NCBI RefSeq assembly: GCF_004795915.1
Contig: NZ_CP039253.1
Span: 806,001-870,000, forward strand
Direction of reading: 5' to 3'
DNA from: Rhodococcus sp. PAMC28707
GTDB lineage: Bacteria; Actinomycetota; Actinomycetes; Mycobacteriales; Mycobacteriaceae
Length of the DNA stretch: 64,000 nucleotides
Positions 51,392 to 59,400 of the stretch are shown here, piece after piece. Made by a program: the position numbers and the translations under genes. The first letter of the stretch is position 1; each line of letters starts with the position of its first letter. The notes beneath the pieces were generated by a model. The model did no database searches and was not told the DNA's origin. It saw only the letters and a list, made by a program, of their open reading frames with translations.

Positions 51392-51892
51392 TTACGCTGT
51401 GATCCACGCTGTCTGGTTCCAGATGCTTTGCACGTTCGTAGCGTTGACCCAAGGTGTCGAGTTGTCCATACCGACCAGGCCTGGCTTCCTTCGACATCTG
51501 TACTTGGCATTGAGCAGTTGGCATGAGACCAACGATACGATGCCCCAACTCCACGTCGTGAGCTTGAAGCTGTTGCTAGTCAGGTTGATAGCCAGTGCCA
51601 CACCCTGCACCACCATCGCTGCCATGAGCATGAGCACCACCATGCCTCCTGCCACAGCCACCCTTGCTGCCACCCTGACTCGATGCCTCGTTGCCTCTGA
51701 CCTCAATGTCGAAACTGTCTTAGTTGCAACAACTTTGATTGCTTTTGTTGTTTGATCTTTGAATCTTGTTGTCTCGCTTGACGTGTCGTCAGGTGCTGGC
51801 ACTGGTAGTGGCACTGGTTGTGGCGCAGTCAGTGGCGCAGGCGCTGGGATCGGTAGTGGCGCAGTGCGCCTGGGAAGAGTCTCGGTATACAT
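51392..51892 (-). CDS. Proline-rich single-pass membrane protein of the element
   Basis: 166 residues from ATG 51892, with GGAGA 5 bases upstream. Residues 10-35 are made of Pro-Ala-Pro-Leu repeats, then a charged stretch, one membrane helix (VAVAGGMVVLMLMAAMVVQGVALAI, about 75-100) and a C-terminal part with CRRKPG. It runs opposite to the capsid genes, as lysogenic cargo genes often do. Function unknown. Confidence 0.65.
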   Translation of the reverse strand: MYTETLPRRTAPLPIPAPAPLTAPQPVPLPVPAPDDTSSETTRFKDQTTKAIKVVATKTVSTLRSEATRHRVRVAARVAVAGGMVVLMLMAAMVVQGVALAINLTSNSFKLTTWSWGIVSLVSCQLLNAKYRCRRKPGLVGMDNSTPWVNATNVQSIWNQTAWITA

Positions 51893-52418
51893 GTTGTCTC
51901 CGTTGGTGGTTCGAGTCGGTAGCTGGTCTGGCTACCGAACTTCAGAATGACACACATGTGAGACGTACGCCAGTGATGGTGTCGCAGAGGCTCGGACGGG
52001 CCAAAGATGGTGCGCCCCAGAGGGTCCGAGGGTAGGGGGGGGCTAGTAAGGGCAGGCTCACAGGAGGACGGCTGACCCCGCTCTCAGCCACATCCCTCTC
52101 CCTAGTGAAAAATACCCCCTCTGACCAGGCGTTTTGTGCCCCAAAAACAGTTCTGAAATATTTTTTGAGATTTTTGCTAAAAAGTGTACCGATATCGGGT
52201 CAAACAGTACAGTCGTACGGCTACATTTTGGATGGTTGGGGCAGTCGGATGCACGGGCACATGAGCGCAGGATCTCGGGCTCGTTACCCTCCCCAGAACT
52301 AGGGCGCGTAACACTCCGCTTGCAGGCGACACACTGGCTCGATCGCACGGGCGCACGTAGACTCGCAGGCGTACTAGATCTCTGGTGGTTGTGTACACGT
52401 GGATTGGTCTCCACAACG
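51893..52418. other. Gene-free, A/T-rich region of the element
   Basis: About 525 bp with no convincing gene. It has a run of eight G near 52036, an A/T-rich tract (52085-52260, with T-runs near 52161-52175), the palindrome CCGATATCGG at 52189-52198 and GTAC-AGTC-GTAC at 52207-52218. It is a good place for leftward promoters or an origin. A 123-codon frame on the minus strand (52058-52429) starts inside the terminator and looks false. Confidence 0.55.
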
Positions 52419-52465
52419 AAAAGCCCCACACTCTCTGGTCTGTCCCGAGGGTGTGGGGCTTTTCT
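52419..52465. terminator. Terminator after the lipoprotein gene
   Basis: AAAAGCCCCACAC (52419-52431) pairs with GTGTGGGGCTTTT (52451-52463); A and T runs lie on both outer sides. It is 29 bp past the lipoprotein stop. Confidence 0.88.
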
Positions 52466-52491
52466 ATGTTCGGACTAGCCGAGGGCGAAAC

Positions 52492-52932
52492 TCAGCAAAG
52501 CGTAAGCCCCTTCTCGATCATCGGGCCCAGATTGACCTTCACTCCGGCATAGGCCGAGTCTTTCCAAATCGCGGTCACATCATCGAGCCCACCCGCAGAC
52601 TTGGCCGCGCCGTTCAAGGCGTACATATTGCGGTTGGCGGTGAACGAGACCCGATCCGGCGCACCGCACATCAGGGTTCCCTCGGTGACCGTGAACGGCC
52701 AGTCTCCGGTCCACGTTGCCTCCGAGACCAGTCCTGCAGGCGCGTTGCGTGTCGGTGGTGCGGTCGTCACGGGAACCGCAGGCGGTGCGAGAGTGGGCGT
52801 CACAGGCGCAGCTCGGACGGTCGTTGCTGCAGGCGTCGTCGTCGTGGTCGGCGTGGCGGTGTCGTCCGAGTCCGAGCAGCCGGTCAACCCGAGCACGAGC
52901 ACGGCGCTACCGACGATCCAAAGATTCCGCAT
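52492..52932 (-). CDS. DUF2511-like secreted lipoprotein
   Basis: 146 residues from ATG 52932, with GGGAGC upstream. A lipoprotein signal peptide ends in the lipobox LTGC (Cys about 19). A Thr/Pro-rich linker (20-65) leads to a folded domain (WPFTVTEGTLMCGAPDRVSFTANRNMYALNGAAKSAG...) with two more cysteines, similar to DUF2511 proteins. Such lipoproteins are found in actinobacterial prophages as cargo expressed by the lysogen, perhaps blocking superinfection; that role is inferred. Confidence 0.75.
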   Translation of the reverse strand: MRNLWIVGSAVLVLGLTGCSDSDDTATPTTTTTPAATTVRAAPVTPTLAPPAVPVTTAPPTRNAPAGLVSEATWTGDWPFTVTEGTLMCGAPDRVSFTANRNMYALNGAAKSAGGLDDVTAIWKDSAYAGVKVNLGPMIEKGLTLC

Positions 52933-53088
52933 GTGTGATGCTCCCGTTGTTGCCACAAGAACTTGACCGAATTTGTCGAACCTTATCAGCGCCGGTTGTT
53001 TTGGTCGGCATACAGGACCCGCTGAGTCATTCGAACGACCGACGCGATCTGCGCATTGTGTGGCGATCGCAGGTGATTTGATTTGACC

Positions 53089-53586
53089 ATGACAGGTAAC
53101 GATGTGCTGGTCTTCATAGGACCGGTTGTCCTCGCAGCGCTGGGAATAGTGACGCCGTTCGTCGTGATGAAACTTAGGCTGAGGGATGCTCGCACGCGAA
53201 TCATGTTGGATTTGGATCTGATCGAGCGGCTCCCGTCTAATTGGGATGGCCGCGCCGCGCTCGTCGACAGCGTCAACACCAGGCTTAGAGTTCTTGCTGT
53301 CGTGTCGATCCCCAACGGTTTTCGGCCTGACTACTACCGCGCGAAAACTCGACGGCTCTCGATTTTCATGTTCGTGGGGGGAACTGTGGTGGCGCTACTT
53401 GCTTACTTCGCAGGCTTCATGATCGAGAGTCCGGTCGGTCTAGCTGCGTATGCGGTAGTTGTCTTCACCGGCGCTGCGATTGCGTTCACCGGGCGCAGTT
53501 GGCTCGACGAGGTGAACATCAAAATCCGGGACGGATTGCCGGCAGGCCGGCCCGACCCTGGCGCGGACGCATCACGACCTGATTGA
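53089..53586 (+). CDS. Membrane protein next to attR
   Basis: 165 residues from ATG 53089. One helix at the N-terminus (VLVFIGPVVLAALGIVTPFVVM), a soluble middle part (LRDARTRIMLDLDLIERLP) and two more helices (about 92-140) make it a three-pass protein. No family recognised. It lies last in the element, 150 bp from attR, and is divergent from the lipoprotein gene. Confidence 0.65.
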   Translation: MTGNDVLVFIGPVVLAALGIVTPFVVMKLRLRDARTRIMLDLDLIERLPSNWDGRAALVDSVNTRLRVLAVVSIPNGFRPDYYRAKTRRLSIFMFVGGTVVALLAYFAGFMIESPVGLAAYAVVVFTGAAIAFTGRSWLDEVNIKIRDGLPAGRPDPGADASRPD

Positions 53587-53737
53587 TCCCACACAGTGGA
53601 TACGCGGTAGCCAGAACCGGTGTCATTAGATCACCAGGTATTCAACAACGTGCTTTGGCAACAGCATATTTACTGGTCAAACGGTGCCCCCGGCAGGCGG
53701 GTTCCGCCCGACTCCTGACCGACTCCCCTTACCCCGA

Positions 53738-53745
53738 TCGTCATC
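53738..53745. repeat. attR core of the integrated element
   Basis: TCGTCATC, identical to 43771-43778. To its right the traR-like gene resumes with codons for its N-terminal 39 residues. Confidence 0.85.
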
Positions 53746-53862
53746 GGTGGTCCACTCGGATCCCGCCACGATCACATCGAACTGTGCACGCAAAGACTCC
53801 AGCCGACTTTGCGCTGCACTCCGCGCATCGGCTATGAGCCTGTGCGCTTCGACGGGGTCCAT
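53738..53862 (-). pseudogene. TraR/DksA-type gene, 5' half (split by the element)
   Basis: ATG 53862 begins MDPVEAHRLIADARSAAQSR, a typical start of actinobacterial TraR/DksA-like proteins, and reads to Asp42 at the att core. Beyond it the frame enters element DNA and stops at 53677 after 61 codons. The zinc finger is on the other half at 43548, almost 10 kb away. Codon phase at the two cores is the same. Confidence 0.9.
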
Positions 53863-53892
53863 GCTTTCACCTCACAGGCACCACGACGTAGA

Positions 53893-53931
53893 AGCAACCC
53901 GAATCGGTTTTCGATCAGCACTCGGGTTGCT
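53893..53931 (-). other. Hairpin in the traR leader
   Basis: AGCAACCCGA (53893-53902) pairs with TCGGGTTGCT (53922-53931). It lies between the esxT stop and the traR start and could be a weak terminator or processing site. Confidence 0.45.
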
Positions 53932-53950
53932 GGTCCCGCGGACACGGCAC

Positions 53951-53980
53951 GGCCCCGGCATCGAGCGCAATGCCGGGGCA
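53951..53980 (-). terminator. Hairpin after esxT
   Basis: GCCCCGGCAT (53952-53961) pairs with ATGCCGGGGC (53970-53979), 8-base loop, 20 bp past the esxT stop. No U-run. Confidence 0.6.
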
Positions 53981-53998
53981 CATGGCCACACGACTACC

Positions 53999-54289
53999 TC
54001 ACGAGAAACGGGACCGGTTCATAGCTTCCTGTTCCATCATCTTCTGGTTGCCGGAGTTGACCGCGCCGATCAGGCTCTGCAGGACCGTGGTGAGCTCGGT
54101 CTGCGCCGAGTTCCATTCCCCTTGCTTGACCTGGTAAGCGTCGGCATCGGCACCCTGCCATGTCGCAACGAGAGGTTGAATCGACGACTTGATCTCGTCG
54201 AGTTTGTCGTTGAGCGACTGCCATTTGTTGGTCATACCGCCGGCCAGATCGGTGATCGAGCCGAAGTTGTATCTGATTTCGCCGTCCAT
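53999..54289 (-). CDS. esxT: WXG100-family ESX secretion protein EsxT
   Basis: 96 residues. Two helices are joined by the turn ATWQGAD (W-x-G, near residue 45). The start IRYNFGSITDLAGGM and its place between the rplM side and esxU match EsxT of the ESX-4 locus. It should pair with EsxU as a heterodimer recognised by EccC. Confidence 0.85.
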   Translation of the reverse strand: MDGEIRYNFGSITDLAGGMTNKWQSLNDKLDEIKSSIQPLVATWQGADADAYQVKQGEWNSAQTELTTVLQSLIGAVNSGNQKMMEQEAMNRSRFS

Positions 54290-54380
54290 AGTCAGTTCCT
54301 CGTTTCCGTTCGGTGGGGCAAGTGGTGGACTCCCATGAGATGTGTTCGAGTGCTTCGCAACGGCGAAACACGCTCGGACA

Positions 54381-54689
54381 TCACAGGTTCAGCGTGCCTG
54401 CGACCGCATTGATCGACGAGACGTTGTCCTGCTCGGACTGGTCGTACTCGATACCACTGGTCTTGATCGACTGACTGATGCCCGCGAGCGCATTCTCGAG
54501 TTTGAATGCACTCGAATCCCAATTGGTCATGACCTGACCGAACGAGGTCGACGCCTTTCCCTTCCAGATTCCCGATGCCGCAAGGTCGACATCCGAGCGA
54601 AGCAGCCTCAGCAGCCCTCCGATCTGGTCGCGCAGGCCGTCGACCTTTGCGGCCACGGCGATCATGGTTTCGATATTGGCTTCTGCCAT
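54381..54689 (-). CDS. esxU: WXG100-family ESX secretion protein EsxU
   Basis: 102 residues with the turn SGIWKGKAS near residue 42 between two helices, and the preceding acidic stretch. It lies 91 bp upstream of esxT and downstream of the Rv3446c-family gene, the ESX-4 order. It is the likely partner of EsxT. Confidence 0.83.
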   Translation of the reverse strand: MAEANIETMIAVAAKVDGLRDQIGGLLRLLRSDVDLAASGIWKGKASTSFGQVMTNWDSSAFKLENALAGISQSIKTSGIEYDQSEQDNVSSINAVAGTLNL

Positions 54690-54854
54690 GTCAACTCCTC
54701 GATGTCTTCGGTTCCGAGTGCTCGGTCGAGTGCTCGGACTGGGCAGCGGTTCGCCTACGGCGCAAGTGCGATTCCCCCCTACATCTGATTGGACGCACGC
54801 GCGATGCCCTTCGGTTCCATGGATGTGGAAATTTTTGGACGAATTGTTCGCAGT

Positions 54855-56480
54855 TCACTCGGGTGCGACCGTCACAGTGGAGACGACCCCGGCGCATTCG
54901 GCATCGAGCAGACGCTGTTCGCCACGCCGACTCTGGCAACCGATGCTGATCTGTAGATCGTCTTCGACGAAGATCTGCCAGTTCACCGTCGAGTCGATAT
55001 CGGGAGATTCCGTGTACGACAGCGCTACTCGGCCGCCGATGTCCCTCGCCCGTATCAGATCGCCGACCACGCCATCGGAAGCACGGGCAGCCACCATCGC
55101 GGACAGATCGTCGGCTACCTCGTCGAACGATGCACCCGGACGAAGAACGGTGGTAGTGACCACGATTCTGCGATCGGGCAGATCCGACGGCACGAGAATC
55201 GACCGCTCGGCTTCCTCTCGGTGCGACCAGCCGTCCGGAATCCGAAGCTCGACGCGGCCGTAGGTGTATTTCGCCGACGGTCCGTCTTCGACTCCTCTCG
55301 GCGCGGAGGTAGCGGGCGCGGCAGTGCTCGGCGCCGGTGGGGACGAGGTAACGGGACCGGGCACCTGCGCGGACGGGATGGTCACCGATGCCGATTCCGC
55401 GCGCGAGGGATCAGCGAGCCGATCCGGTTCTCCACGCATCGACACGAGGGCCACCAACACCGCCGAGCTCATCGCCACCGCGACCGCCACCAGGACAGCC
55501 TGCTGCACCTTCCGACGACGACGGGCACCCGACACTGCGCCGCTGTCTACCTCGTCCAGCCAGGCTGCGGCACGGACAGGCATGGGCGTCATCCTCGCCC
55601 AGCGATCCTCCGTCTCGTCTTCCGAGCTGCCCGAACAACCAGCTTCGTCCGCTGGATTCGCCCTCGACTGCCCCGGGCTGTCCGCTGGAATCGACAGCCC
55701 TGCGCGAGCCGCCATGGATCGAACGATGTCCACGCCGCGCATTCGATGGATGCGATACGGCGATTCGGCGAGTACTTTTGCGTCACCGCCGTCCGTAGTG
55801 TCCAGTACGAATACATCCACCCCCTCCCGATGGCGTTGCGTGGCAACGAATGACGAGACCCGGTCGAGAATCGAAGCCTCGGCCCCTCGATCACCATCCA
55901 AGTCGCGCGTGCCCTGCACATCCCATCTGCATGTCCTGGTGTATCCGCCTCGGCCGTCGGCGGTGACCGCACACACCACCGAATCGAGTTCGGCCAATTC
56001 GACGACGATGGCGTACGAAGGCGCTCGCTGACCGACGGAGTGGGTTGCCGCGCTTGCAGCATCGACCACGATCACCTCACGCGCCAAAGGCATGGCGGCA
56101 GCGCGAACGTCGCGCACAGCGACGGGACCCCAGTGCGACGGACATGCAATTTCGAGGACGTCGACGATCGGTGGTGCACCGGCCGCAGCGAGCGATGCAC
56201 CGAGGACACCGTGCATCACCACTGCCGTAGGTAGAACGGTCGAACCGACAAGGCACTCGGCGTCCTCGACGAAGCTCATGGGGTACCCGTGCGCAACCTC
56301 CGGTGGGGTGTCCCGCCCGAGTTCGGTTACCAGGTACTCGGGCGTTCCGTCACGCATTGTCACCGTAGGTCGAAACTCGAACTCCGCGGAGCCGAGACCC
56401 GACACCGTCAATACCGACACCGGACCGTCCCCGAGACTTACTGCCGCGTAGCTGCTTTCGCTGATCACCGCGCTGTCCAC
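54855..56480 (-). CDS. Type VII secretion-associated protein, Rv3446c family
   Basis: 541 residues; GTG 56480 or GTG 56468 may start it. An N-terminal actin-like region (ASLAAAGAPPIVDVLEIACP..., EVIVVDAASAATHSVG) is followed by a membrane helix (about 323-348, VQQAVLVAVAVAMSSAVLVALV), a Pro/Ser/Thr stretch and a C-terminal extracytoplasmic domain with RIPDGWSHREEAERSILVPSD. This build and its place between eccC and esxU mark the Rv3446c family of ESX-4. It overlaps eccC by 16 bp. Confidence 0.82.
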   Translation of the reverse strand: MDSAVISESSYAAVSLGDGPVSVLTVSGLGSAEFEFRPTVTMRDGTPEYLVTELGRDTPPEVAHGYPMSFVEDAECLVGSTVLPTAVVMHGVLGASLAAAGAPPIVDVLEIACPSHWGPVAVRDVRAAAMPLAREVIVVDAASAATHSVGQRAPSYAIVVELAELDSVVCAVTADGRGGYTRTCRWDVQGTRDLDGDRGAEASILDRVSSFVATQRHREGVDVFVLDTTDGGDAKVLAESPYRIHRMRGVDIVRSMAARAGLSIPADSPGQSRANPADEAGCSGSSEDETEDRWARMTPMPVRAAAWLDEVDSGAVSGARRRRKVQQAVLVAVAVAMSSAVLVALVSMRGEPDRLADPSRAESASVTIPSAQVPGPVTSSPPAPSTAAPATSAPRGVEDGPSAKYTYGRVELRIPDGWSHREEAERSILVPSDLPDRRIVVTTTVLRPGASFDEVADDLSAMVAARASDGVVGDLIRARDIGGRVALSYTESPDIDSTVNWQIFVEDDLQISIGCQSRRGEQRLLDAECAGVVSTVTVAPE

Positions 56481-59400
56481 GCCAGCTGAACAAGCGACTG
56501 GCCTCGTCTGTCGACCAGCGTGCCACGCCCGGGCGGCATGGCGCTCGGCTTGACCGAACCGATCAGATTCCCTTCGTCGCGACTGCCGCTCATGACCAGA
56601 CCAGGCGACACGAGATCACGCATACGTGAAATGACGGGGTCGTACAACGCCCGCGATGCCCCGCCCGATCTCCGCGAGAGCACCACGTGCAACCCGATGT
56701 CGCGGGCGTGTGGCAGATACTCGACGAGAACGGTCAACGGGTTTCCCGTCGACGTGGCCACCAGGTCGTAGTCGTCGACGATCACGAATATCTCCGGTCC
56801 ACTCCACCAGGTGCGCTCACGAAGTTGCTGCGGAGTGACGTCGGGTCCAGGCATCCGATCGGCGAGTTTCGCGGCGAGCTCGGTCATCATGGTCATCAGA
56901 ACAGCTTGCGAGGCTGCATATCCCGCGAGATGGTCGGTGTCGACGGTGCCGAGCATCGTGCGACGGTAGTCGGCGAGTATCAACTTTACCTGCGACGGCA
57001 TGTTGGCCTCGACGAGAGAAGTGCAGATCGACTCGAGCAACGCCGTCTTCCCGCACTCGGTGTCACCGAATACCAGGAAGTGCGCCTGCTCGGCGAAATC
57101 GAGTGTCACCGGATCGAGTTCTGCCTCGTCGATTCCGATGGGAACCCGCAATTCCGGCACCGCTCCGCGTGAGCGTGGCCAGCGGCCGACAAGCAGATCG
57201 ACAAGCTCGCCTCGCGGCAGACTCCCGGGAAGCATCCGCACAGGTGGCGCCGAAAGACCGACGTAGGCCTGCGCAACGGCAGCCACCGCATGCTGAATAC
57301 CGACACCGAGATCGACGGTCGACGAGGAGCCGTCGACACGCGGCAACCCTACGAGGAGGTGTAACCCCTCCTTCGTGATTCCCCGACCGGGCCTGCTGTC
57401 CGGAACTCGCGCGGCCTTCACTCTCCCGAACTCGGAATCGGACGCGTCACCCAACTTCAGTTCGATCCTCGTTCCGACGAGATCCTTGGTTGCAGGACGG
57501 ATCTCGGCCCACCGCGATGCGGTGAGGATGAGGTGCACGCCATACGACAACCCCTGCGCTGTCAACGCGGCAAGCTGAGGCTCGAGGGCTTCGAAATCGG
57601 ATCGAATACTGCCCCAGCCATCTACGACCAGGAAGACGTCTCCAAAACCATCCTCGTCGTCGATCCGTTGCTCGGCGCGACGACGACGAAATTCGACGAT
57701 CGAGTCGATACCCCGTTGTTGGAATATTCTCTCGCGTCGTCCGATCACTGCCGCGACTTCGGCGACCGTCCGCCGCACCCGGTCGATGTCGAGCCTGCTC
57801 GCGACGGATCCGACATGGGGAAGAGAGGCGAGTCCGCCGAGCGTTCCTCCGCCGAAATCGAGGCAGTAGAACTGCACCTGCGCAGGCGTATGGGTCAGAG
57901 CGAACGACATGATCAGTGTTCGCAGCGCCGTCGACTTCCCGGACTGTGGCCCTCCGACGATCGCGAGGTGGCCTTGGGCCGCCGACAAGTCGACCACCAG
58001 TAGATCGCGCCGTTGATCGAACGGGCGGTCCACTATGCCGATCGGTGCCCGTAGCGATGCGATCGCTGCAACCGGCGCCGACAGAACCGAATCGGGGATC
58101 ATTCGATCGAGCGTGGGCGGCAGATCGAGCGGAGGCAACCAGACCTCGTGGGCCGCAGAACCGCTGCCCTGCAGTCGTTCGACCACGACGTCGAGTACCG
58201 TCCGGCTGTCGGGCCTGGCTTCGTCCTCCGGTAGGTGCTCGTCGTACGGGGCGCCGATATCGTCGACCGACGGTTCGACCGCATCCATCTGCACCGGATA
58301 AGCGCTGAAGATCCGCGGTCGAGCGGTCACCGAACTATGACTGCTCCCCCGTACTGCATCTCGAGGGCGAACGTAGGGCCCGGACACGTATGCCGCCGCG
58401 AAGCGGACGATCTCGGCAGAATCGCATTTGAGATACCCGGCTCCGGGTTGCGCCGGTAGATGATACGCATCCGGAACACCGAGAACCGAACGAGACTCGT
58501 TGGCAGAGAACGTCTTCAACCCGATCCGATACGACAGATGACTGTCCAGCCCGCGCAGCTTCCCTTCCTCCAGTCGCTGACTCGCCAGCAAGAGGTGCAT
58601 GTGCAGTGACCGCCCCAACCGTCCGACGGCGACGAAGAGGTCCGCGAACTCGGGCTGTTGGCTCAGCAACTCCGAGAACTCGTCGACGACGATGAACAAC
58701 GCAGGCAATGGCGCGAGCGCGGCACCGGCGGCCCTCGCCTTCTCGTAGTCGGACACATTGGCGTAGTTGCCCGAATCGCGGAGTAGCTCCTGACGGCGAT
58801 TCATCTCGCCCGCAATGGCGTCCTTCATCCGATCGACCAGCGACAGGTCTTCGGAGAGGTTGGTGATCACCGCAGCAACGTGCGGCGCTCCTTCGAGCCC
58901 GGCGAACGTCGCACCACCTTTGAAGTCGACGAGTACCAGATTGAGCTGGTCCGGGTCGTGTGTGGCAATGAGACCCAGGACGAGTGTTCTGAGAAACTCC
59001 GATTTTCCCGAACCGGTTGCACCGATGCACAATCCGTGCGGGCCCATACCATTCTCGGCCGACTCCTTCAGGTCGATCTCCACCGAGCTTCCGTCGGGTG
59101 CAATTCCGATGGGTACACGAAGGCGATCACGGCCACGACGGGTCACCCACGCGCGATTCGGGTCGAGGAGACCGACGTCGGCGATTCCGACAAGATAGTT
59201 CCAGCTCGAGATCGACTCGGTGTCCTCTCCCCCGGAATCGATACCGATATCGACTGCGGTTCGGTACGGAGACAGTCTTCGAGCCACGGTTTCCGCCTGT
59301 GCGACGCTCATCGCGTCCGAGATGCCGAATACCTCGACGCGTGAGCCGCTGACAGCGCCGATCGAACCGTTCTCGGCGAACAGACGAATGCCTCGACTGG

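Larger units (their letters stand above)
43771..53745. mobile_element. phiRv1-like integrated mini-prophage or satellite, 9,967 bp
   Basis: It is bounded by 8-bp direct repeats inside a split traR-like gene whose frame is restored by exact excision. The content is: large serine integrase next to attL, candidate excisionase, putative replication protein, a string of tiny overlapping genes, HK97 prohead protease, HK97 major capsid protein, a membrane protein and a lipoprotein (both reversed), and another membrane protein beside attR. Terminase, portal, tail and lysis genes are absent. Size and plan match phiRv1 of M. tuberculosis, which is also about this size. Base composition is visibly less GC-rich than the flanks, with an A/T-rich tract at 52085-52260. 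Confidence 0.9.

Noticed and set aside
50963-51526. Open frame after the capsid block reading through the inverted repeats
   Set aside because: It spans the 20-bp inverted repeat and the terminator-like hairpin, has no ribosome-binding site and no protein-like composition.
52058-52429. 123-codon minus-strand frame in the A/T-rich region
   Set aside because: Its start lies inside the terminator hairpin and no ribosome-binding site is seen; the A/T-rich tract inside it looks non-coding.
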